The position numbers and the translations under genes are program-made. From Gimesia fumaroli (GTDB taxonomy: Bacteria; Planctomycetota; Planctomycetia; Planctomycetales; Planctomycetaceae): a stretch of DNA of 64,000 nucleotides. The stretch lies in assembly GCF_007754425.1 (NCBI RefSeq), contig NZ_CP037452.1, positions 2,579,164-2,643,163 on the forward strand, written 5' to 3'. Shown here one piece after another: positions 26,964 to 35,036 of this stretch (position 1 is its first letter; each line of letters opens with the position of its first letter). Under the pieces are notes generated by a model. It was not told where the DNA came from, ran no database searches, and saw only the letters and a list, made by a program, of their open reading frames with translations.

Positions 26964-28223
26964 ATGCGACGAAATCAAGGATGCAATCCACTGGATCATC
27001 AAGTGGCCCGGCGGCAGTTTTTAGCGGGGGCCGCCGGCGGTGCGATCAGTTTGGGATTGTCTGGCGCACCCGCCATTGCCGAACAGGTACAAGGCCAGCA
27101 TAAACGCATCCTGCAGGTGTATCTGCAGGGGGGCGTCAGCCAGCTGGAATCGTGGGACCCCAAACCGGGAACCGAGTTCGGCGGACCGTTTCGGGCAATT
27201 CCGACGTCGGTGCCGGGCATGCATATTTCCGAACTCCTGCCTTACACGGCGCAACGGATGCATCTGCTCTCGATCGTGCGCAGTATCAATTTGAAAACGA
27301 ATGATCATAGCCAGGGTCGCCTGTTTATGGAAAAGGGCCGACGGGCCGGCGAGTATCCCTATATCGGTTCGATTGCCTCAAAATATCTGGCACCAGAGAA
27401 CAGCGAATTGCCCGGTTATATCCATATCTCGACACGCGGACTCAATGACAGCACGTCTGCGTTTCTGGGCGCACAACACGGGCAATTGAAATTTGAAGGC
27501 GTCAAACCACCGAAAAACTTAGGCTTGCCCAAAGGGCTGGATCAAACGGCGGCGGCACGCCGAATTCAGCTGAGGCAGCAGTTCAACAAACAGTTCGGCC
27601 GCGGGCGTCCGAAATCGATGACGGAATCGTTTGATGTGTCGTTTCAGCAGGCAGCCAAGCTGATGGCCCGGAAAACATTTTTCGAGAAAACGCCCGATGG
27701 AAAAGATCTCGAACGCTATGGCAAACACGATTTCGGGCGGAACTGTCTGTTGGCACGCACGCTGCTTGAAAACAATGCGACCTGTGTGAAAGTCACGCAT
27801 CATGGCTACGATTCCCATGCAGAGAATTTCAATTTTCATCTAGAGCAACTAGGCGAATTCGACAAAACGTTTGCGATGCTGATCGACGATCTGCATGAAC
27901 GAGGCATGCTGGAAAGCACGCTGGTGATGGTCTATTCGGAATTCGGTCGTACTCCCAAAATCAATGTCCGCTATGGACGAGATCATTGGGGCACGGCATG
28001 GTCGATTGCATTAGGCGGCTGTGGCATTCAGCCGGGCGCGATCATCGGAAAAACCAACGAGAAGGGGACCGCGGTCGCCGATCGCGAAGTGGATGCCGGC
28101 CATCTGTTCCATACCTACCTGCAGGCACTCGGCATTGATTCCACGAACGACCACGAGATCGCCGGCCGATCGATTCCCATCGGCGACCCGACTGCCGATG
28201 CCATCAAGGAGTTGTTAGGATGA
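26964..28223 (+). CDS. DUF1501 secreted protein (pair 3)
   Basis: 419 residues, the shortest of the three DUF1501 proteins. It has a Tat-type leader (ARRQFLAGAAGGAISLG). Conserved stretches include YLQGGVSQLESWDPKP near residue 55, VKVTHHGYDSHAENF about 275-290, YSEFGRTPKINVRYGRDHWG about 320-340, and GHLFHTYLQALG at the end. It belongs to the alkaline phosphatase-like superfamily. Compared with pairs 1 and 2, the GRDHH motif reads GRDHWG, so one histidine is replaced. The stop overlaps the start of the WD40 gene (ATGA), so both are translated from one message. Confidence 0.93.
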   Translation: MRRNQGCNPLDHQVARRQFLAGAAGGAISLGLSGAPAIAEQVQGQHKRILQVYLQGGVSQLESWDPKPGTEFGGPFRAIPTSVPGMHISELLPYTAQRMHLLSIVRSINLKTNDHSQGRLFMEKGRRAGEYPYIGSIASKYLAPENSELPGYIHISTRGLNDSTSAFLGAQHGQLKFEGVKPPKNLGLPKGLDQTAAARRIQLRQQFNKQFGRGRPKSMTESFDVSFQQAAKLMARKTFFEKTPDGKDLERYGKHDFGRNCLLARTLLENNATCVKVTHHGYDSHAENFNFHLEQLGEFDKTFAMLIDDLHERGMLESTLVMVYSEFGRTPKINVRYGRDHWGTAWSIALGGCGIQPGAIIGKTNEKGTAVADREVDAGHLFHTYLQALGIDSTNDHEIAGRSIPIGDPTADAIKELLG

Positions 28224-29293
28224 ACGCGAAACAGAAAAACAAAACCGAAGTGCTTATCGCTCCTAAGCCCGACTCCGCTTATTATGCGATAGATCCGACC
28301 AAAACCCACGAGGTGGCGCAGTTCAAGCATTCGTTCCCGCTGACCTCTTGCCGCGTCGATCCCACGGGCCGGTATTTCGTTGCCGGTGCACAAGATCTGG
28401 ATATTCAGGTTTGGGATCTCGCGACACAAGCGCAGCGGACCTTAAAAGGGCATACCAGTTGGGTGCGGTCGTTTGATTTCTCATCTGATGGGAATACGCT
28501 TTTTTCTGCCTGCTGGGGCGGTGATATCAAAGTCTGGAACATGACCGAAGCTGAGCCGAAGCCGACAATGACCATTCCCGCTCACAAAGGGTCGGCGCGC
28601 TGGGTGCGGGTTTCTCCCGATCAGACAAAACTGGTGACCTGCGGCAACGATCTGCTGGTGAAGGTCTGGAAGATCGAAGATGGTAGTCTATTGCATACGT
28701 TCTCAGGCCATGAGCGGCACGTTTATGCGGCGGACTTTCATCCGGACGGACAACATCTGGTGTCTCAAGATTTGATGGGCGTGATGAAAGTCTGGGATCT
28801 CAAAGCGGACAAAGCAGTGCGCAGCATCGATGCGAGTGTGATGACTGGCTACGATAAGAAATTCGCCGCTGATATGGGCGGCGCCCGCGACCTGCAATTC
28901 AGCCCGGATGGCAGCGAACTGGCGAGTGCGGGCATTACCAAAGTGGTGAACTCGTTCGCCGGCGTGCAGGATCCGATCATCATGCTGTTCGACTGGAAAA
29001 CGGGTAAAGAAACTGCCCAGCTCAAACCGGAAAAAACGTTTCAGGGCATCGCCTGGGGCGTTCGCTTTCATCCAGACGGTTTCCTGATCGGTGCCGGTGC
29101 AGACCGCAGCGGCAAAGGAGAATTGTGGTTCCGCAAGCCGGGCGAAGCCGAATTCTTCCACACCATGAAACTCGCCAAGGCAGCCCGCGGCCTCGATCTG
29201 TTTTCTGATGGTCGTCACCTGGCAATCGCCCACGCAGACGGCACCGCCCGCGTCTATCGCATGTCGGCTGCAGCCGAAAAAACCAAAGTGTAA
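28220..29293 (+). CDS. WD40 beta-propeller protein coupled to DUF1501
   Basis: 357 residues with about seven WD40-type blades. The clearest are SWVRSFDFSSDGNTLFSACW with IKVWNM, SARWVRVSPDQTKLVTCGND with VKVWKI, and HVYAADFHPDGQHLVSQD with MKVWDL. No signal peptide is seen, so it is probably cytoplasmic, unlike its operon partners. The ATG overlaps the DUF1501 stop by four bases. WD40 propellers bind proteins or peptides and have no catalysis of their own. Its job in a secreted-enzyme operon is not known. Confidence 0.92.
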   Translation: MNAKQKNKTEVLIAPKPDSAYYAIDPTKTHEVAQFKHSFPLTSCRVDPTGRYFVAGAQDLDIQVWDLATQAQRTLKGHTSWVRSFDFSSDGNTLFSACWGGDIKVWNMTEAEPKPTMTIPAHKGSARWVRVSPDQTKLVTCGNDLLVKVWKIEDGSLLHTFSGHERHVYAADFHPDGQHLVSQDLMGVMKVWDLKADKAVRSIDASVMTGYDKKFAADMGGARDLQFSPDGSELASAGITKVVNSFAGVQDPIIMLFDWKTGKETAQLKPEKTFQGIAWGVRFHPDGFLIGAGADRSGKGELWFRKPGEAEFFHTMKLAKAARGLDLFSDGRHLAIAHADGTARVYRMSAAAEKTKV

Positions 29294-29307
29294 AGTCGGA
29301 GTCCATG

Positions 29308-29337
29308 TGCAAGTGAGACGTTCACTCACTGCTTGCA
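29308..29337. terminator. Hairpin between converging genes
   Basis: TGCAAG and TGAG (29308-29317) pair with CTCA and CTTGCA (29325-29337), with a 3-base bulge on one side. It lies between the stops of the WD40 gene (+) and the glycosyltransferase gene (-) and may end transcription from both sides. There is no long T-run. Confidence 0.35.
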
Positions 29338-29350
29338 TTTGGCTTGAGAG

Positions 29351-31087
29351 CTAAGAAATTAACGTGGTTGTACGTGATTCTTTCAGTTTCTTGGCAAGCA
29401 GGGATTCGTATTTTTTTACCATCAGTACGGCATCAAATTCATTAAATGCCACTTCCTGGGCTCGTTGTCTTATGTGGCTTCTCTGGATCGCGTTTTTGAC
29501 TCCGGCTGCTAATTGAGCTGGTGTGGGATCGTGTGGAAGACGTTTGACAAGTGGTCCATATTTCTCTTCGAGTTCTGGTATAAAACCGACGGGCGTCGAG
29601 ACGACCGGGCACCCAGCGAACCAGGCTTCTGCAACAGAGAGCGGGCCCCCTTCTGAGGGGGATGCTGACATGAGACAATCCAGTCCGGCCAGGACAGATC
29701 CGATCTCTTCAGTACGTGGCAGAATAGAACAGTGGACGCCACAGAGCTCCTTCACTCGGCTGATGACATGAGCCTGATGAATGCCTTCTCCAACATAAAC
29801 GGCATGATGGTTGTTTCCTGATTCGCAGACAGCATAGGCAGCCGCGAAAACATTTTTCTCTTTTGCGAATCTGCCGATATAGCCGACGGCAATTGTTTCT
29901 GGATTAATCCCCCAGGATCTTCGAATTTCATCACGGCCCAATAACGGTTGGCAGTGAGTAGAATCGACGCCGTTATAGATAACCTCGACCTGTTCTCTTA
30001 CCTCTTTGGGGAATGCCTGGATTCCCGCTTTCGAGACGCTGACCAGGATCGATTCTTCGGCATAATCGAGGCTGGTTTGAATGTTTTTTCTGGTCCACTC
30101 ATTTTGTCCATGAGCGACGACCAGCATCGGTCTTTTTTTCCAGTCTGTAAGATTCAGCTCTTTGACGGGAGTCGTGTATCCCCATAAATTAACGATGTCT
30201 GACTGATCAACGATCCATTGACTGGCATTACCAACGATGGTGACAAGACCTTGAAAATCGGGATGATCCATTGATGAATAAATGGGACAATGCTCTAAAA
30301 TGAGCCTGGCGGTTTCCGGGTCAAAAGCAAACGCATTTCGGACGGCGATGCCCGTCCATTGTAGATTATGCTCGCAATGTGCATTCATCATTGTGAGCAG
30401 ACTTCGAGTCACCCCACCCATTGACATTGATGGAATACAGAACCCGAGTTTGATTTTATTATGATTGAACAGATCATTGTTTAACTGTGTGTCAGAATTA
30501 CTATCGGGACAATTTGCCGAAATGATGTTTTCAGTTCGAGTTGAATAGTAAATTTCGCCATTCCTGATGATGAGCATGAGATGATCATCCAGGCTGATTT
30601 CAGAATTCGGGTCATTCTCGATCAGTGAAAAAAGATGAGAATTTGCTAATAAAACGTTTTTTTCCCGGGAGTTACTTTGGGGAACTGAATAGACGACGTT
30701 GAAATAACAGGTCCGTTGCCAACGCTCGATGTGATATTTGATTATTTCGATGTCTGGAGCATCGAAGTCAGCACGTATTTCCAGCAGGCAGTTTGTTTCT
30801 TCCAGCATCTCAGGAAGTGAAGTATCGTCTGGGAGTTGGTCCGCTTCAATAACGATTCGTAGTTCGGTTTTGCTCCAGAAATGCCTGCAGGCGTGGATCA
30901 GATCTTGTAAATTCGGATCATTTAGTGTTTGTGTTTTGATAATGGAAATACAGTCCGGATTGAGTTTACGCGCCCATCGTTCAATGGTCTGTAACGTCTG
31001 ATCGACTTCTGAAGACTGGTCGTTTTGCGTATTGTTTTCCTGGGCGGATGCGATTTGTATTTCCAGATGGGAACAGTCTATTTTCAT
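29351..31087 (-). CDS. GT4-type glycosyltransferase with N-terminal extension
   Basis: 578 residues. The C-terminal half (about 390-565) is a typical GT-B/GT4 donor-binding domain: AVGYIGRFAKEKNVFAAA, VYVGEGIHQ, then SPSEGGPLSVAEAWFAGCPV with the conserved E-x7-E pattern and VSTPVGFIPE. About residues 205-385 form the acceptor domain (KLGFCIPSMSMGGVTRSLL start). The first ~200 residues are an extra region without a recognised fold. There is no signal peptide, so it would act on the cytoplasmic side in glycan assembly. It is the last gene of a minus-strand run of three glycosyltransferase genes. Sugar donor and acceptor are unknown. Confidence 0.88.
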   Translation of the reverse strand: MKIDCSHLEIQIASAQENNTQNDQSSEVDQTLQTIERWARKLNPDCISIIKTQTLNDPNLQDLIHACRHFWSKTELRIVIEADQLPDDTSLPEMLEETNCLLEIRADFDAPDIEIIKYHIERWQRTCYFNVVYSVPQSNSREKNVLLANSHLFSLIENDPNSEISLDDHLMLIIRNGEIYYSTRTENIISANCPDSNSDTQLNNDLFNHNKIKLGFCIPSMSMGGVTRSLLTMMNAHCEHNLQWTGIAVRNAFAFDPETARLILEHCPIYSSMDHPDFQGLVTIVGNASQWIVDQSDIVNLWGYTTPVKELNLTDWKKRPMLVVAHGQNEWTRKNIQTSLDYAEESILVSVSKAGIQAFPKEVREQVEVIYNGVDSTHCQPLLGRDEIRRSWGINPETIAVGYIGRFAKEKNVFAAAYAVCESGNNHHAVYVGEGIHQAHVISRVKELCGVHCSILPRTEEIGSVLAGLDCLMSASPSEGGPLSVAEAWFAGCPVVSTPVGFIPELEEKYGPLVKRLPHDPTPAQLAAGVKNAIQRSHIRQRAQEVAFNEFDAVLMVKKYESLLAKKLKESRTTTLIS

Positions 31088-31184
31088 CTACTGAAATCCT
31101 TACTTTCTCTTTGATGCCAGAGCGTGTTCCCGTTCACTATTGAGTTTGTCACACGCTGGCTTTTTATTTCATGGTGTCGTTTTA

Positions 31185-31928
31185 TTATGCTGGCTTCGTT
31201 TTCGGATGTGTGTTATCAGGTGAAATGGAAACCTGGTCTAAAAATTGATGCGCCATTCGTTTGCCGCTGGCTGTGGCGCGAGGATAAATTGTAGAGAATT
31301 CCCCTATATGTTGGGCGAGACTGGGGAAGTGGACGTAATAAGGTAGCTGATGGCGTTCACACCAATAGCCGACAACGGAATCAATATTGTGTAATCCTTC
31401 TGCCGGTCCAAAGTCGCGGTGATTTAGTACCAGCGGATCACTTAAAATGGATCGGGCTGATGGGTTGGAAAACACATAGGCTAAAGCGCCCCAGCTGGAC
31501 CAGCCTCGATCCTCACGGAGAAACCCTGAGTTCGTTGTTTGCTGGTAATGGCTGGGACAATAAATTGAGACGACTCCTACCTGGTCTGCAGGCCACAGAT
31601 TGAGTTCGAGATAATCTCTTAAGTTTTTTGAAAACAGGACATCATCCTGGCAGATCATAAACGCCTCTGCGCGGGGGGTGCGAAGTACGAGTTCTGTTAA
31701 GGCCAGATACCAGTTCGGAAAAGCACCCAGAACTTCATCTCTCTCTGAGAGGGGAAGCGTTTGATATTCAGGGGGAATCTCTGTTCCTGGTTCTGCAAAA
31801 AGTCGAGGCGACTCCCAGCCAGCAGCTTTCAGACTGTTGAGCGTCATTGATAGCGTATTTTGTTTACGTGGCGCAGTTGTGATGCCGACGGACCAGTTGT
31901 TTATGTTTCGCGTACTATCATTCTGCAT
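31185..31928 (-). CDS. Small GT-A-like glycosyltransferase
   Basis: 247 residues. It opens with WSVGITTAPRKQNTLSMTLNSL, the nucleotide-sugar start of GT-A folds, and has a DxD-like metal motif in FMICQDDVLF (about residues 90-99). DFGPAEGLHNIDSVVGYWCER later in the chain fits an acceptor/base region. It has no signal or membrane segment. It lies between a GT4 and a GT9 gene on the same strand (gaps of 97 and 115 bases), so the three probably build one glycan. The CAZy family cannot be fixed from the sequence alone; GT25-like or a related group is possible. Confidence 0.78.
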   Translation of the reverse strand: MQNDSTRNINNWSVGITTAPRKQNTLSMTLNSLKAAGWESPRLFAEPGTEIPPEYQTLPLSERDEVLGAFPNWYLALTELVLRTPRAEAFMICQDDVLFSKNLRDYLELNLWPADQVGVVSIYCPSHYQQTTNSGFLREDRGWSSWGALAYVFSNPSARSILSDPLVLNHRDFGPAEGLHNIDSVVGYWCERHQLPYYVHFPSLAQHIGEFSTIYPRATASGKRMAHQFLDQVSISPDNTHPKTKPA

Positions 31929-32043
31929 TGATTTACTGACCTCCTGTAACTGAAATCGTTCGAAAGAAATGGGATAAATACTGTTTTGTCCTTGTTCCCC
32001 TCAGTCCAGAGCGGCGAAGCAATCAAGACGGAGGCATCAGAGA

Positions 32044-33090
32044 TTAGTTGATTGCTCCGACAAGCTGTTTCGTTCTGATCGGTGCCGACTGAGATCGCGT
32101 TTGTGTTAAGGATGAGCTGTTGTATTTGAGTGCGCCTCCCTCGTAGTACATTTCAATGCGACGAATCACATCTTGAGGCGTAATCATATTCATGCACTTG
32201 GGTATCTGCAGGTTTTGATCTACCTGGATCGGTAAGTCGCACAGATCCTGGTCTTTGCTGTCATTGTCTCCCACCGGTTGGCAGCGGGATTTCCAGCAGC
32301 CGCCGCTTTCACAACAGGGAAGGGCACCATTGGTACTGATAAATTGATGATGGGGATAAGCTTCCCATTGCGCCGGTTCTCTGCCACCTGCTAAAACGAC
32401 TGCGGCGCGGTTTTGAGGTTTGTTCGGCTTGGTTTCTACGGCTGCTGCCAGATGCATGGCGAAGGTGACCGGGCAGACGACTCCATCGGCGTGATGCATG
32501 AGTCTGATGAACTGACGCGTGTCGGTTTTGCCGATCAGATTCAAAACTCCTTTTAATGGAGGGTGGAAATGTTTTTTTTCGCCACATTGAACGAACAGAA
32601 TCTGGCCGGCAAAGTGATCAACAACATCCTGGTAAAATCGAGGGTTCCACCATTTGGCGGTGAAATCATATTTACCCCCCGCCATCATGATCCAGAAATT
32701 GCCTTTGAAACCTGTTTCTGCAACCTGTGATGTCCAGTTCTTTTCCTGCTCAGAAAGATGGATATCTCCATAAAATCGGGTGACCGGTATTTTCAGTTTC
32801 AATTTCTGTTCCAGAAACTGTGCAAAACCATGGACGAAATGATGAGGTGTTGTATTTGATTGATTGATTAAGGGGTAATGAGTCTGGATGATTTCAACGT
32901 CGGGGTCATTCTCTTTGAGCGGGGTCAGATAGGGATTGTTCTCCCATAGCTGGCTCACCGGAGTGCGCACATCCGTGAGAAACTGACCGGGACAGGCCAG
33001 ATGCAGATCACGGACAGCCGCGGTGAGCATCACAATATCGCCGGGGCTTAATGAATTTTTGAAAATCAATTTGCGTGGTTTCATGATCAT
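32044..33090 (-). CDS. GT9 (heptosyltransferase-like) glycosyltransferase
   Basis: 348 residues. LIFKNSLSPGDIVMLTAAVRDLH at the N-terminus and HHADGVVCPVTFAMHLAAAV (about 200-220) are the GT9/ADP-heptose:LPS heptosyltransferase signature regions. Members add heptose or other sugars to surface lipids or glycans. The C-terminal part has a cysteine-rich stretch, LPCCESGGCWKSRC, plus two more cysteines, unusual for heptosyltransferases and possibly a metal site. Two starts are possible (33090 or two codons later). It is the first gene of the three-gene minus-strand glycosyltransferase run. Confidence 0.88.
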   Translation of the reverse strand: MIMKPRKLIFKNSLSPGDIVMLTAAVRDLHLACPGQFLTDVRTPVSQLWENNPYLTPLKENDPDVEIIQTHYPLINQSNTTPHHFVHGFAQFLEQKLKLKIPVTRFYGDIHLSEQEKNWTSQVAETGFKGNFWIMMAGGKYDFTAKWWNPRFYQDVVDHFAGQILFVQCGEKKHFHPPLKGVLNLIGKTDTRQFIRLMHHADGVVCPVTFAMHLAAAVETKPNKPQNRAAVVLAGGREPAQWEAYPHHQFISTNGALPCCESGGCWKSRCQPVGDNDSKDQDLCDLPIQVDQNLQIPKCMNMITPQDVIRRIEMYYEGGALKYNSSSLTQTRSQSAPIRTKQLVGAIN

Positions 33091-33431
33091 TCCCTGTGAT
33101 AGAGTTGGCTGTTGGAACTATGAGCGGAGAAACAGGTTCGGTTCATGCATGCGGATAGCGAAATCAGGTTGCTTGCGACTCTGAGTAGATCCATCACGCT
33201 CGCTGACAGCGCAACAAAATCAGGTCTCAATGCTCTGTTCGATCTGGTTTGCACGAAACTCAAACGATGGATGAAATTCGATACGAGGACTGTATCTTAG
33301 AAAGGGACTTCAGCGAGAAAAGAGCGATCTCTTTTTAACCTGCTACAGACGTGTGCTCAAATCAACCCTATGTCAGGTTGCGCGATTCCCTGGTCTGCGA
33401 AATTCGAAAGATGAAGCAGGGGGGAGGAATC
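33091..33431. other. Intergenic stretch between GT9 and LRR genes
   Basis: About 340 bases. No gene, terminator or clear promoter was recognised, although a promoter for the minus-strand glycosyltransferase genes is expected here. Confidence 0.4.
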
Positions 33432-34838
33432 TCAGGGGATTTCCTTCATATGAACTCCAAATTCGCCTACTCGACGGGAGACTGGAAACATTTCCTCAAC
33501 TTTTTTCAAATTGGGACGTTGAACGAGAACGTCCTGCCAGCGTTTTGAGACATCAGGACTTCCGAACGTCAGATCGACTTCACGCAAAGATTTGATCTGC
33601 GCCAGAGGCTGCAAGTCGAGTTTTTCAGAATTAATGTGACCCATATCAAGCATTTCTAAATGGGGCAGTTTTGTCAGGGGGGCCAGTCCGTTCCCGGTAA
33701 TGAAATCCGAATGAGCGGGATTTCCCAAAAGTAGTAAACGCAGTTGCTGGAGTGGCTCTAAACGTGTCAGGCCTGCATTTGAGATATTCGTAAACTTCAG
33801 ATCAAGTTCTGTCAAATTCTTTACTTGGACCAAGGCTTCGAGTCCCGTATCGGTGATTGAGGAACCTCGTAAGGAGAGTGCTTCCAAACCTGGCAAGTTG
33901 GGCAGGGTCATGAGAAGTGCGTCGTTGACTGTCGGTGAGGCGAGATTTAGTATGGCTAGAGCAGGTAACTGGTTCAAATATTTCAATGTCGCGCTCGCTT
34001 CCGAGCTTCCAGAAAATCCCAATTCACGTAATTCAGAAAAGTTTGTAAAATGACTTAAACCGGACCCCGTCATCTGGTCACTGTGGATTACCAGTCGTTC
34101 CAGCTGGTTTAATTCTGCCAGGTGCTTCAGGCCTGTATCGGAGAATGTTCCCTCAAGCATCAGGTATTTTAGATTTTTCAGTTTTCCCAATGGCTTCAAG
34201 CATTCATTTGTCAGGGGCCCGCGCAGTTCCAGCACACGGAGTTGAGTGCAGTTGCCAATCAACTCGCAGGCGCGCGGATTGAGCTCGCTGCTGTGAAGTA
34301 CCAGCCGGCGTAGTCCCGGAAGTTCGGCAAGGACTTCGAGTCCCTTGTCTGAGATCTGACTTTTTCTGTCCCAGATTCTGAAGATCTGAAGATCTTTGAG
34401 ATGAGTCAGCCCTTTCAGGCCAATGATATGTTCGTCTGTGATATAACTGCTTCGTGCCCTCAACGTTTCCAGGCCAGAAATCTGACCAATTTGTTTCCAG
34501 CCAGCCGGACTGAAAGGGCCATTTCCTATCCAGAACGATCTCAGCCCCTCCACTTGGGAAAGTAAGGGCAAGTCCTCTTCTGGACAGGTTTCAAATGTGT
34601 CATCGAATCGGTAGCCACCCCCCTTTTCAGGTGGAATGGGATAAACGCCTTTTCTGAGAAGATAATTCAGGTCTGACTCATCCGGTTTCCTCTTGCCGTA
34701 GTCAGCAGGCACAGACGAAAATCCACGGTTTTCATTTTCCTCTGTTGAAAGCGAAGCGGACTGTTGCGGCAATTGACTCTCACTGCAGCCAGCCAGACTG
34801 AGCAGACAGATCAACAAAAAAGGAATCGAAAAATGCAT
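33432..34838 (-). CDS. Leucine-rich-repeat lipoprotein
   Basis: 468 residues from the ATG at 34838. This start is chosen because it opens a lipoprotein signal (hydrophobic stretch ending LLSLAGC, with the lipidated cysteine at about residue 17). An in-frame upstream ATG at 34979 would bury this signal. After a short linker, the rest is about 13 leucine-rich repeats of ~23-25 residues with L-x-x-L-x-L-x-x-T cores (TDTGLEALVQVKNLTELDLK is a clear unit). It is probably anchored on a membrane and used for binding. Planctomycetes carry many such LRR proteins. The specific partner is unknown. Confidence 0.88.
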   Translation of the reverse strand: MHFSIPFLLICLLSLAGCSESQLPQQSASLSTEENENRGFSSVPADYGKRKPDESDLNYLLRKGVYPIPPEKGGGYRFDDTFETCPEEDLPLLSQVEGLRSFWIGNGPFSPAGWKQIGQISGLETLRARSSYITDEHIIGLKGLTHLKDLQIFRIWDRKSQISDKGLEVLAELPGLRRLVLHSSELNPRACELIGNCTQLRVLELRGPLTNECLKPLGKLKNLKYLMLEGTFSDTGLKHLAELNQLERLVIHSDQMTGSGLSHFTNFSELRELGFSGSSEASATLKYLNQLPALAILNLASPTVNDALLMTLPNLPGLEALSLRGSSITDTGLEALVQVKNLTELDLKFTNISNAGLTRLEPLQQLRLLLLGNPAHSDFITGNGLAPLTKLPHLEMLDMGHINSEKLDLQPLAQIKSLREVDLTFGSPDVSKRWQDVLVQRPNLKKVEEMFPVSRRVGEFGVHMKEIP

Positions 34839-34965
34839 CGTTTCAACCTCAACCAGAGCCCATAATAGATTAGCATTACTGAAATACCTTACCCTTCTGT
34901 ACAGTATAGGTGGTTGGGGAAGCAAACGAAACAGAAAATCGGTTCGCTCCCTGCCAAAAAGGCGA

Positions 34966-34999
34966 AAACCTGAAGCCATCGCTTCATGGCTTCAGGTTT
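34966..34999 (-). terminator. Strong terminator of the DUF1080 gene
   Basis: A 14-bp perfect stem (34966-34979 with 34986-34999) and a 6-base loop. On the minus strand it runs into a T-rich tail (TTTTCGCCTTTTT). It lies 38 bases past the stop of the gene ending at 35037. Confidence 0.8.
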
Positions 35000-35036
35000 G
35001 GGTTTGAGGTTTGTCGAACTCTTGGTTCAGTCAGAT

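Noticed and set aside
34839-34979. Upstream extension of the LRR protein
   Set aside because: It would bury the lipoprotein signal sequence (LLSLAGC), which is normally N-terminal.
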